Source: Baffinella frigidus
Lineage: Eukaryota > Cryptophyceae > Cryptomonadales > Baffinellaceae
Length of the DNA: 20,338 bases
NCBI GenBank assembly: GCA_026770585.1
Contig: MU647430.1
Span: forward strand, 64,780 to 85,117
Reading direction: 5' to 3'
Numbering within the stretch: position 1 is the first letter of the stretch; every line of letters begins with the position of its first letter. Under the pieces are notes generated by a model that had not been told where the DNA came from, did not search any database, and saw only the letters and a list, made by a program, of their open reading frames with translations. Positions 7,992 to 19,900 of this stretch are shown in pieces. Both the position numbers and the translations under genes were made by a program.

Positions 7992-10900
7992 CTGCAGGAG
8001 GCGGTAAAAGCTTTAGGGTTTAGGGTTTGGGGTTTGGGGTTTAGGGTTTAGGGTTTGGGGTTTAGGGTTTAGGGTTTAGGGTTTAGGGTTTAGGGTCTGG
8101 GGTGTAGGGTTGAGGGATTAGGGTTTAGGGTTTAGAGTGTAGGGTTCAGGGTTTTCGGTGAGGGTTCAGGGTTCAGGGTTCAGGGTTCAGGGCTCAGGGT
8201 GTAGGGTGTCGGGTGTCGGGTTCAGGGTTCAGGGTGTAGGGTGCTGCATTGAGGTTTTAGGTTTTAGGGTTTAGGGTTTAGGGTGTAGGCAGACCTGATT
8301 GATCTTGACGAAGATCGCAGATTGGAGGGACGCTCCCATCAACTAGACCTTGTCCTAAACCCTAAACCCTAAACGTCAACACTCCGAAACCCTCAACACT
8401 TTTGCAATCAACCCGAAACCCGAAACCCCTATCTAATAAACCCGAACTCCGCCACCCGAAACAAACTCCCGACCCCCGCCACCCGCAACAAAGAAAGTCG
8501 AACAAATTCTTTGGAGGGAGACCGGATTGTCTTTGACGCCGATACCCTTCTACCCCAGGGCGGCCGTGTTGGTAGTAACTAGCGTCCCTCTGCATAGGGG
8601 TACCTCGCTCACAAGAAACTGCCCTCCCCCTAGGACCACCATAGGACCCCAGGCATAGGGCTACTGTAGGGTCCTAGGAGGTGGCCCTTTCTTATCAGCG
8701 AGGTACCCCAGCAGTTCGGGTTGGGGGTTTCTGAGTGGACCTGGTTGTTCTTGACGCCCCCCAACCCCCAAACAGTAGTGAGGGTTGGGCGACCCCCAAC
8801 CCCCAACCAGTAGTGCGGGTTGGGCGACCCCCAACCCCCAACCAGTAGTGAGGGTTGGGCGACCCCCAACCCCCAACCAGTAGTGAGGGTTGGGCGACCC
8901 CCAACCCCCAACCAGTAGTGAGGGTTGGGCGACCCCCAACCCCCAACCAGTAGTGAGGGTTGGGCGACCCCCAACCCCCAACCAGTAGTGAGGGTTGGGG
9001 GTTTGTATGCAAAATTGCATAACAATGCAAGCGGTTTCTCTTGATCCTTTTAATAAGTTCATTTCTCCTGAAGGAGAGAGGAGGTCGGGTTGGGGGGTTC
9101 GGAAGGCGACCTGGTTGTTCTTGACGCCGATCGCTGCCTGGAGTGACGCCGCCATGAAGTACGGCTTGTCCTTTCCGTCATTCACCTCCTGTCACCGTTT
9201 GACGTTGCGTCAGCGTTTGAAGTTGAGAGATCAGTGTTTGTTGCACGTTTGTTTAGGGTTTAGGGTTTAGGATTTGTTGCATTTTGTTGAGGGTTTGGGG
9301 TTTGGGGTTTGGGGTTTGGGGTTTGGGGTTGAGGGTTTAGGGCTTAGGGTTTAGGGTTTAGGGTTTATTGTATTTTGTTTGGGGTTTGGGGTTTGGGGTT
9401 TGGGGTTTGGGGTTAGGGTTTTGGGTTTTTAGGGTTTTGGGTTTAGGGGATTCAGATTACGGGTTTCGGGTGTAGGGTTTGGGGGGTTAAGGGTTTGGGG
9501 TTTAGGGTTGATGGTATTGGGATAGGGTTGAGGGTTGAGGGCCAGGCGGACCACCCTTGATAGGGAGTTGTTGAGGGGGAGAAGTTTATCCGGGGAAACC
9601 TATTTGTCTTTCATTTGATGGCGACGAAATCACTACACAAATAATTTGATATTACCAACACGAACGAATCGTGTAGTAATTTCCGTCGCCACCAAACGAA
9701 AAAAAAACAGGTTTCCCCCGGGGGGATGAGAGTGGGGTGTGTGACCTGGTCGTACAAGAAGGAGAGGAACAGAATGGATTGTACCCGGGGGGGGGGGGTC
9801 AGGATTTCCGGCGCCCCGAAAAGTACAAAAATCGGGAGTTGCTAGCTGTCTTGAGGCAGCCCACGATGAAAGCACACGCAAGGCAGTCACCTCGGACAGT
9901 TGGCTTCGGCGTCCGCGTGACCGGTCACGCGGGCGTTCACGAGCCTGCCGGCGGGGCTGTTCCACGTGGGGTGAGACCTGGTCGTACAAGAAGGAGAGGA
10001 AGATGCAGTCGATGGCAGCCTCGAACGTCGAGAGGAACGATGACGCGATGAACCACGTGCAGAACGCGACCACCTGCCAATCGCCGCGCGATCAGCACAC
10101 CACCCGCGTACCCCGGTGGCTGCTAAGTGGGTACCTGCCAAGTTGTACCCGCCGCGCGATCACCACACCACCCAAGTACCCACTTAGCAACGCTACACGC
10201 TCAGCCCTGCACACTAAGCCCTTCACGCTAAGCCCTGCACGCTAAGCCCCACACGACCACCTGCCAAGTTGCACCCGCCGCGCGATCACCACACCACCCG
10301 CGAAACCCGAAACCCGAACCCTACGCCCTGGACCCTCAACCCAGTGCGCCCTCTCATTCGAGGCTGGACAATTCCTCTGTTTACCTGTCGGTTGTATGTG
10401 CACGTCCAGGTTTGTACGAGAGTTGGGCACGTGTCCACTTAGCAGCCACCGGGGTCTTCACGGATGCAGTCCATCTAAACGATTTGTACTAGAATCTTAT
10501 CCATTGCGATGGATTCCAACCGGAATTTCCCCCGAGAATCCGGGGGAAAATATCTTTGGTCGCTGCTGAGTGGACTGAGGGGGCAGGGAGGCAAAAGGGG
10601 CGCGCGAGGTGAGGAAAATGTGAGGACATGGTCCAGGACGAGCCCACCTCGGGCCAATAGGTCGACTGTAATTGGGGTACGCTCCTACACGGGCTGCACG
10701 GGGTTTCTGGAGCAGACATCGGAACTCAGCGGAAAAGGGGCGCGGAATGAGGAGGTCTCAGGTGAGGAGGGGCGCGAGATGAGGAGATAAGGGGGCGTAC
10801 AATGGGGGCCATCTGGTGGGAAAGGGGCTTACAATGATGGGTATGTGGAGGGAAAGGGCGCAAAACGAGGAGATAAAAGGGCATGCGATGAGTGCCAGGA

Positions 10901-13900
10901 GATGAGGAAAGGGGCGCAAAATGATGGTGATGCGGAGGGAAAAGGGCGTAGGGTGAGAATGATGAGTCGGGCAAGCCACGCGAGGCTAGAAGTGTGACTA
11001 TTTTAAAACAGGGGCTTTTTTACAAGTGAAGGGGGGAAAAGAAGTGTGTAGTACTTTTCACACAAATAAGGGTGCTTGGTCACGTAGCTCAAGGAATTTC
11101 TCGAGCTACGTGACCAAGCCTGCCCGTGACTGGTACTAAATTAAACAACCGCACATTTAAAATACGCCCTCTTCCAGGCTCGAGTGGGGGGGCGTACGAC
11201 GAGGGTGAGCATCGGCGGGCCAGAGGCAAGCTGGAGCTCCACCGCGTAGACAGAGCAGATGAGGTAGACGACCGTGAGGTTTGCCGCCAGGATCAACAGC
11301 TTCCCGAAGAACAGGATCACTATCTGTGTTTCAAGGGCTGGGTTGAGTCTTGGTTTATATCTATTTATCATTTTTAAAATAATATTTATTATTATATAAT
11401 AATATTTATTATTATTATTATATTAATGATCAGTGTTTAGGGTGTAGTGTTGGTTTATATATCTATTTATCATTTTAATAATAATATTTTTTATTGTTAT
11501 TATATGAATAATCTGTGTTTAGGGTATGTATTGTAGGAGGTGCAGATGAGGAATACGATCGTGAGGTTTGCCGCCAAGATGAAGAGCTTTCCGAACAAGA
11601 GGATCACAACCTGTGTTTTCGGGATGCCGGTACAGTGTCGATTTATGTATTCTTTATTTGTGTTTATTTATTTATCATTTATTTCTGTGCGAACGGGGTT
11701 TGGGGTGTAGGGTTTAGGGGTGTAGGGTTTTGGTGTTGATGGTTGGGGGTTAGGGTTGAGGGGTTCAGAGTTCAGGGGTGAGACCGAGGTTGGAGCACAG
11801 GATCGAGCTCTAGTTGTTGAGGGATACGGGTGTAGGGTTTAGGGTTTTAGGGTTCAGGGTTTTAGGGTTTGGGGTTTGGGGTTTGGGGTTTGGGGTTTGG
11901 GGTTTGGGGTTTGGGGTTTGGGGTTTGGGGTTTGGGGTTTGGGGTTTAGACCGCAGTCAGGGTTCAGGGTTTAGAACACAGAGGGTTTAGGATTTGGGGT
12001 TTCGGGTTTCGGGTTTCGGGTTTCGGGTTTCGGGTTTCGGGTTTCGGACCGCGGTGGCGTTGACGGCCGCGACACGCATGATGTTCCGCATCAGCAGCAT
12101 GAACCCTGCGAGACCGCCAAACGTTGAGGCGTTAGGCATCAGGCTTCAGGCATCAGGGTTTCGGGATAAGTGTTTAGTGTTTAGTGGTTCTTGTTTAGTG
12201 TTTTAGGTTTCTTGGTTTATGGTTTAGGGTTTATGGTTCATTTTTTATTTTTTATTGTTAGGGGGTTCGGTTCAGGGTTTGTAGTTGGGGCTGGGGCTCT
12301 GGTGACTCTCTCAAGTTGGGGCTGGGGCTTTGGTGACTCTCTCAAGTTGAGAGAGTCACCAGTTGGGGCCGTTTCAAGAAACGGCAATCGGCAACGCGCG
12401 ACATGGCTTCCGCTGCGCTTGCCTTCGGTTGGAGAAGAGCCAACGCTACACGGCACCGTCCGGGCGTGCCCACGCAGCAGCCACCGGGCGCTTCACGGAT
12501 ACAGTCCATCTAAACGATTTATACTAGAATCTTATCCACTACCCTGGAGTTCTAACCGCGTTGCCCCCGGATATCCGGGGGGGGGGGGACTCGGGGGCTG
12601 GTGAGTGGGGGTAAGGCACCTTGGAAGGCGCCCTTGCAGAAGCCGTGGCCGTGTGTCGCGGACATGATGTACGCGTTCTTGTTGATGTACCTGCCCACCC
12701 CGAAGAGCCCTTAGCGTTGAGTGTTGAGTGTTGATTGTTTGGGGTGTGGGGTGTGGGAATTGGGATTTGGGGTTTGGGGTTTGGGGTTTGGGGTTTGTGG
12801 TTTGTGGTTTGTGGTTTGTGGTTTGGGGCTTAGGGTTTAGGGTTCAGGGTTAGGGTTCAGGGTTCAGGGTTCAGGGTTCAGGGTTCAGGGTTCAGGGTTC
12901 AGGGTTTAGGGTTAGGGTTTAGGGTTTAGGGTTTAGGATTTAGGGTTTGGGGTTGGTTCTTGATGTACCTGGTGTAGGGTATCGTGTTTCGGGTTTCGGG
13001 TGTGGGGTTTGGCGGGTGAGGTGTGGGGTTTGGCGGGTTTCGGGTTTGGGGTTTGGGGTTTGGGGTTTGGGAGTGTGGGTGTGTACCCGATGAACTTCTC
13101 GAGGCACCAGAGGCAGCAGTTCACGATGCACATTATCGCCTGGTTCGCGGTTTGGGGCTTAGGGTTTAAGGTTTAGGGTTTAAGGTTTAGGGTTTGGGAT
13201 TTAGGGTTTAGGGTTTAGGGTTTAGGGTTTGGGGTTTAGATTTTAGGGTTTAGGGTTTAGGGTTTAGGGTTCAGCATGTGGAGTTTAGTGGTTAGGGTGT
13301 CGGGTTTAGGGGAAGGGTTGGAGCGCCTTGCCCGAGAGAGTCTAGGGTTTGGGTTCAGCGTTCAACGTTCAAGGTCCAGGGTTCGTATGGTCCAGGGTTT
13401 ACGATCAAGACTGCGGTTTTAGGGTTCCATTATTTGGGTGTGAGGGTGTGGGATGCAGGAACTTGGTTGTTAGGGTTTGTGATGCAGGTAGTGTTCTAGG
13501 TGCCGGGTTCCAAATCAAACAAAAGGATGGACACACGAAAGGGTGGACAGACCTTGACGGCGGGGTTGTTCTCGAGAGCCTTGGTCTTGCTCACAAAGTA
13601 GTTCATCACGATTCGGATGAACTGCACCACCGCGATGATGAACGACCTGCGGTGCGGTTTCAGGGGATAAGCTTCCACCGTGAAGGATAAGGCTCCACAC
13701 GGTGGACTACGAGGCAACAATTTGAACATAAATATCGCTCAAGTTGACTTGTTTGAGCCCTTTTCAGGTAAAAAGTTAGTCACGCAACCCCCGGATTCCG
13801 GGGGTCGTGGTCTTGCTCGCAAAGTAGTTAATTGCGATGCGGATGAACTGCACCACCGCAATGATCAACTATCTGTGAGCGCCTTGGGGGTTACAACTCT

Positions 13901-16900
13901 CAACAATCATGTATTCCCCACAAGTCTAGAACCCTTACCCTATACCCTCGACGCCGGCAACCCCAAACTCTGATAAACCCGCAACGCTAAACCCAAGACG
14001 CCCGAAACCCGAAACCCTAGACGCGAAACCAAGAGGTACGGTTTGAGGATTGGGGGGTTAGGGTTTAGGGTTTAGGGTTTAGGGTTTAGGGTTTAGGGTT
14101 TAGGGTCTCGGGTTTCGGGTTTGGGGTTTAGGGTTTAGGGTTTAGGATTTATGGTTTATAGTTTATAGTTTCGGGTTTCGGGTTTAAGGTTCAGGGTTTA
14201 TGGTTTATGGTTTAGGGTTTAGGGTTTAGATTTGAGGACGACGTGGAGTTGGGTTTGAGGTTTTGGGTTTTGGGTTTGGGTTGAGGATTTGGGATTCGGG
14301 GTGAGGGTTTCGGATAAACTGCACCACCGCGGTGAATGATCTTGAGGGTTTTGGGTTGTGGAGATTGGGTTTAGGTTTCAAGAATTAGGACTCAGGGCTT
14401 AGCGTTAAAAGAATTTTAGATTCAGGGTGAAAACTATAGGGTCGGATGGGTTCAGGGTGCAGGGTTCAGGGTTCAGGGTCCAGGGTTCAGGAATTAGGGG
14501 TTAGGGTTCTGATTCAGGAAGAAGGTTTCGGGTTTCGGGTTTCGGGTTTCGGGTTTATGGTTTATGGTTTCGGGTTTCGGGTTTAAGTTTCATGGTTTAT
14601 GGTTTAGGGTTTAGGGTTTATGGTTTAGGGTTTCAGGTTGAGGGTTTCGGGGTTTGTGAGTACCCGACGAGGACGGTGCCGAGGTTGTAGCGCACGTACC
14701 GGTATGCCGAGCCTGTTCTCGGGGAGGGGAGGGTAAGCCGAAGCCAGACTCGGGGAACGTGTTCAGCGGTTGGGGTCTGCCAGAGGGTTCAGGATTGCGG
14801 GGTTGGGGGACAAGCCTGTGTTCGGCAAGTTTTGGTTTTGGGTTTCGGGTTTCGGGTTTCGGGTTTAAGGTTTCGGGTCTCAGGTTTCGGGTCTCAGGTT
14901 TCGGGTTTCGGGTTTAAGGTTTCGGGTCTCGGGTTTCGGGTTTGGAGGGGCCAGGCCTGTGATCGGGAATCTTGGCAGAGCCATCTTGTCCAGTGTCCAA
15001 TACCTGAATTAGAGTTTAGGGTTGAGGGTTTAGGGCTTAGGGTTTAGGGTTTAGGGTTTAGGGTTTAGGGTTTAGGGTTTAGGGTTCAGGGTTGACGGTC
15101 TGGGTTTTGGGGTTTAGGTTTCGTGCAGCCAGATTCGGGTGTCGGGTGTCGGGTATTGGGTGTTGGGTTTGGGGTTTGGGGTTTGGGGTTTGGGGTTTGG
15201 GGTTTGGGGTTTGGGGTTTGGGGTGTCGGGTTTCGGGTGTGGGGTACCAAGTGGCGACGGCGCCGGCAATAACATAGTAGCCCGACGACGTTGTGAAGTT
15301 GTTGGTCCACAGGAACATGAAGAGGTGCGCCAGGCAGAGATAGTTGTACGTCGTGCCGTCCAGGGGAATCGGGATGAACGACCTGCCGTGGGGGTTGAGG
15401 GTTTGGTCGTTTGGGGTTAAGTGGTGAGGATTTCGGGTTTCGGGTTTCGGGATTGGGGTTTCGGGTTTCAGGGGTTTTCAGTTTTGGGTTGAGGGTTTGC
15501 GGTTATAACTTGAAGCGATCAAGGGTTTGGGGTTAAGGAAGCGATACCGTAGTACTACCAACACGGCCGCCATGTATGCACCCACACAGAGGCTGTGTCT
15601 GAGCAGGAACTGGAGTTTAGGGGGTCACCGCCAGTTGTCGATAGTGGGAAGCATGTCGAACTTGACGTCGGGGTCCGGGAGTGCAGGGTTATACATTGCA
15701 ACGATCCATGATGTGGGGTGTCGGGGATTCCCTCCGTTACTAGGAGTAACACTGAATTTCATCTCGGAAGATAACTGAATCAGTTCCCTATTTAGCTTTT
15801 TCTTTTAATTAGGGGGCCTAACTAAATTTACTATGCCATACCTAACTTCTCCTATTCAACCTCCTATTGAAAAGGAACTGATGCAGTCATCCTCCGAGAT
15901 GAAGTCACCGCCAGTTGTCGATGGTGGATTCGACGCGTGTCGAACAAATCCGTGCCGATAGGCTCAGCGGGGCTTATATACTATCAACGAAGAGAACATA
16001 TGTTGCTGTTCGGGTCCGGGAGGGTTGTAACTTGCAACAATCAAAGCCTCAGGGTTTAGGGTGTAGGGTTCAGGGTTAAGGGTGTCGGGGGGTACCGCCA
16101 GTTATCGATGGTGGGAAGGGTGTCGAACTTGAGGTCAGCGTCCGGCAGCTCGCGCATGTCCGCCAGCCCCGAGGCTTTCATCTGCCAGGGAGGGGTGTGT
16201 CGGACACAGTCAAGGGTGTGTTCGACACTCTGGAGGGTGTTGTAGGCACACGTAAGGGTATGTTTATCGCATATCCGCGAGGCCCGAGGCTTTCATCTGC
16301 CAGGGAAGGGTGTGTTAGACACAGTCAAGGGTGTGTTAGACACAGAGAAGGGTGTTTTAGACATACTGCCTGGTATGGAAGAGTGTGTTAGATACACGGA
16401 AGGGTGTTGTAGGCACACATGAGGGTGTGTTGGCGACACTTGGTATGGTGTGTCGGTGACTTGTGTATCACTTGGTAGTGTTGGTGACTTGTGTATTGGT
16501 GTGTTGGTGACTTGTGTATTGGTGTGTTGGTGACTTGTGTATTACTCAACTCAAGGATCAAGGACCTGTATCGAGAGTAATAAAGAAGAAGAAGCAGTCG
16601 GTGACGGGGAGAAACCTCAGAGTCTATTCGAAAACCATTCGGTATTTGAACCTGTGAGGAAACGTATCCGAAAAAGGTATTCGAGATTCGATATTCGATA
16701 GAATGCGTCGAATCGAGACTCTTGTGACGGGGGGGAACCTCAGAGTCCTTCTGCTTGGTCAGGATGGGCAGGGACTTCGCGGTCGTGCCTAGCACGTTGC
16801 ATTTCCGCACCTGCGCGTTGAGGGTTTGGGGCTTAGCATTGAAGGCTTCGGGTTTCGGATGTCGGAACCCTGAACAAAGTTCCGAAACCCTGAACAAAAT

Positions 16901-19900
16901 TCAGGGATTCGGGTTTCAGGTGTCAGGGTTAGGGGTGAGGGGTGGGGGAGGGGGGGGCGGACCTACAACTTCACTTACCTTGAGGTAAGTGCAGTCGTAG
17001 TATTAAAACTTTGAAGTTTCGGGTTCCGGGTTTCGGGTTTCTAGTTTTGGGTTCAAGGTGGGGGGAACAGACCGCCTCGAGGTACGTGAAGTTATAGTAT
17101 GAAAGGACGTGCTCGCTTTTCAGCCTCCAGCCCCACGACGTGTTCCCCACCGCCCCGCCTGCAAGCGTTGAGGCCTTAGCCTTGAGGGTGCCTCCTTAGA
17201 GGTTTAGGGTTTGGGATTTGGGGTTTGGGGTTTAGGGCTTGGGGTTTAGGGTTTGGGGTTTGGGGTTTAGGGGTCAGGGTTTAGGGTTTAGGGTTTAGGG
17301 GTTAAGGTTCAGGGTTTAGGGTTTAGGGTTTGGGGATGAGGGTTCGCGGGCGAGGGTTTCGGGTTGAGGGATGAGGGTTTGGGGATGAGGGTTCAGGGCT
17401 GTAGCATTTGGGGTTTCGGGTTTCGGGTTTCGGGTTTAGGGTTTAGGGTTCAGGGAGCGACCTGAGAGGTCCCATGCGCCGCAGGTTCCGTTGCTCGTGC
17501 ACCTTCGGATGTTCGCTGCGACCCCTAGGTCCCTACGGGTGTCCTACCTCAGGGTCCTACGGGACGAATACCGGACGCCCCCGGATCCGAAATAAGCTGT
17601 TTCGGGTTGCTGGTGGTAGGTTGAATGCGAAAAGCTTACGTTAACGGACCCCTTAAGTCCCTCGTCAACGTGGGCTTGCCAGCTCTAAAAAGATTTTAAA
17701 AGCGATTTCAGGACTTTTAAAGCCCAAGAATGTTTTCCATTACAAATTTTGTACCAAAGTTACTACTCCGTTAACGTAAGCTTTTTGCATGAGGTTGTAG
17801 GGTGACCTGTGAGGTCCCATGCGCCGCAGGTTCCGTTGCTCGTGCACCCTCGGATGTTCGCTGCGACCCGTAGGTCCCTACGGGTGTCCTACCGTAGGGT
17901 CCTACGGGACGAATACCCGACGCCCCCGGATCCGAAATAAGCTGTTTCGGGTTGCTGGTGGTGGGTTGTAGGGTGACCTGTGAGGTCCCATGCGCCGCAG
18001 GTGCCGTTGCTCGTGCACCTTCGGATCTTCGCTGCGATCCTGTTTCGGTCGTCAGGGTGTAGGGTTCAGGGTGTAGGGTGTAGGGTGTAGGGTGTAGGGT
18101 TTAGGGTTTGGGGTTTAGGCTTTAGGGTTTGGGGTTTAGGGTTTGGGGTTGAGGAGAAAGGGTTGAGGGTGTAGGGTGTGGGGCTTAGGGAGGGGGCTGA
18201 CGTGATGGTGCCAGGCCCGAGGACTTGCCCCTCCTGTATCCACAGCTTGATCTCGCCTGTCCAGCGTTGAGGGTTTCGGGTTTAGGGTTTAGTGTTTAGG
18301 GTTTGCGGTTTGGGTTTTGGGGTTTTGGGTCTGGGGTCTGGGGTCTGGGGTCTGGGGTCTAGGGTTTGGGGTTTGGATTTTGGGGTGTGGGGTTTAGGGC
18401 AAACGGGATTTAGGGTTTAAGTAGACTGAAGGTTTCGTGTGAAATGCATTTAGGGTTTGGGTTTTGGATTCAGAGTTTGGGGTTTAGGGTTGCAAGTTTC
18501 GGGTTTAATGTTTAGGGTTTAGGGTTCAGGGTTTAGGGTGCAGGGTTCATGTAAACGGAAGATTTCAAGTAAATGTGAAGATTTCAAGTAAAACGGAAGA
18601 TTTCAAGTAAATGTTCCGTTCATGTAAACGGAAGATTTGTTTGGGGTTTAGGGTTTGGGGTTTAGGATCTGACCAGCAGTGGCGTTCCATGAGATCGTTC
18701 CGTTGGACATCCCCGATGGTGTCGTGAAAAAGTCCTGCGTTTGTGGTTTGTGGTTTGTGGTTTGGGGTTGGGGGTTTGGGGTTTGGGGTTTGGGGTTTGG
18801 GGTGTGAGGTGTGGGGTTTGGGGTTTGGGGTTTGGGGTTTGGGGTGTGGGGTTTAGGGTTGAGGGGTTAGTTCAAATCTGCGGCAATAGTGTCAAGAGAA
18901 GGGAGCCGGGTTCAAAGAAGAGGAGAGGGGAGGAGGCGAGAGGCGATGGGAGAGGGTAGGGGAGAAGGGGTGGGAGAGGGTAGGGAGGAGAGGAAAGGAG
19001 AGGAGAGTGGTGATGAGGTGAGAGGAGGTGAGAGAACAGACGAGAAGAGGCAAGGGGGAGCGCATTGGCGAGGACAGATAGGGAGATACGAGGGTAGATG
19101 AGGGCTGCGGAGAGGGTGGAGGAGGGTTTAGGGTTTAGGGTTTAGGGTTTAGGGTTTAGGGTTTAGGGTTTAGGGTTCAGGATTTAGGGTTCAGGGTTTA
19201 GGGTTGAGGGTTTAGGATTCAGGGTTGAGGGTTGTTTAGTGTTAGGGTTTAGGGTTTAGGGTTTAGGGTTTAGGGTTTAGGGTTTAGGGTTTAGGGTTTA
19301 GGGTTTAGGGTTTAGGGTTCAGGGTTTAGGGTTTAGTGTTGATATCGGGACCTTGTTGCGCGTGTCATCAGAGCAGTTGTTGTTCGAGAGCACTCCCAGA
19401 CACCCTCCAATCGGCATCGCCACCGCCCTGCTTCCAGCTTTCGGGTTTGCGGTCTGGAATGCCAAGGTGCGGGGTGTAGGGTGTGCAGGATTGCACATTC
19501 CGGGTTCCAGGTTTCAGGGTGTGGGGTGCATGGTTGCGGGTTCCAGGTTCCGGGTTTGAGGCCCGGGTTTCACAAGAGCACCCCGAGGTACCCCCCAATA
19601 GGCAGCGCCACCACCCTGGTTCCGGGTTTGGGGTGTGGGGTGTGGGGTTTGGGGTTTGGGGTTTGGGGTTTGGGGTTTGGGGTTTGGGGTTTGGGGTTTG
19701 GAGTTTGGGTGTTGGGGTCTGGGGTCTGGGGTTTGGGGTTTGGTGTTTGGTGTTTGGTGTTTGGTGTTTGGTGTTTGGTGTTTGGTGTTTGGTGTTTGGT
19801 GTTGTTTGGGAAGTGGTTTTTGGGGTTTGGGGTTTGGGGTTTGGGGTTTGGGATTCAGGTTTTGGGGTTCAGGATTTAGCGTTTAGGGTTTACCAGGCTC

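Larger units (their letters stand above)
17460..18036. repeat. 171-bp tandem repeat, 2.4 copies, carrying an exon
   Basis: Units begin at the donor side near 17460, 17805 and 17976. Each holds the 54-nt exon, then (in the first two) TAGGTCCCTACGGGTGTCCT..GGACGCCCCCGGATCCGAAA..TTGCTGGTGGT. Spacing is 345 then 171 bases; the extra 174 is a 168-bp insertion plus a 6-bp target duplication. The third copy is cut short at 18036. Confidence 0.93.

Noticed and set aside
8755-9003. CRISPR-like array
   Set aside because: The 35-bp units are contiguous with no unique spacers, and the context is eukaryotic.
8630-9185. Three overlapping minus-strand ORFs (174, 131, 111 aa) with GGWGSPNPHY repeats
   Set aside because: Explained by the 35-bp minisatellite. 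Only 9111-9188 within the longest one is a real exon.
9633-9977. Read-through extension of the last-helix CTL exon to a 146-aa ORF
   Set aside because: The extension is Arg/Pro-rich and unlike CTL C-termini, while splicing at 9978 joins exactly to EVNDGKDKPYFM.
13809-13878. Alternative mutually exclusive exon for SFIIAVVQFIR
   Set aside because: In the phase needed by the previous exon the first codon is TAG, and no donor keeps the frame. It is called a degenerate copy instead.
15139-15420. Plus-strand ORF reading GFGVWGLGFGVWG
   Set aside because: Product of a period-7 TTTGGGG array, open in all frames. The real coding sequence here is on the minus strand (15248-15382).
17462-18031. Reading the 54-nt exon as EHPKVHEQRNLRRMGPL
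   Set aside because: It fits the 18202 donor but then runs into a stop in exon 17076-17158. The Cys/sequon frame joins downstream exons correctly.
18741-18959. Plus-strand ORF reading GLGVWGLGFGVWG
   Set aside because: Period-7 repeat translation plus polypurine tract; no codon signal.
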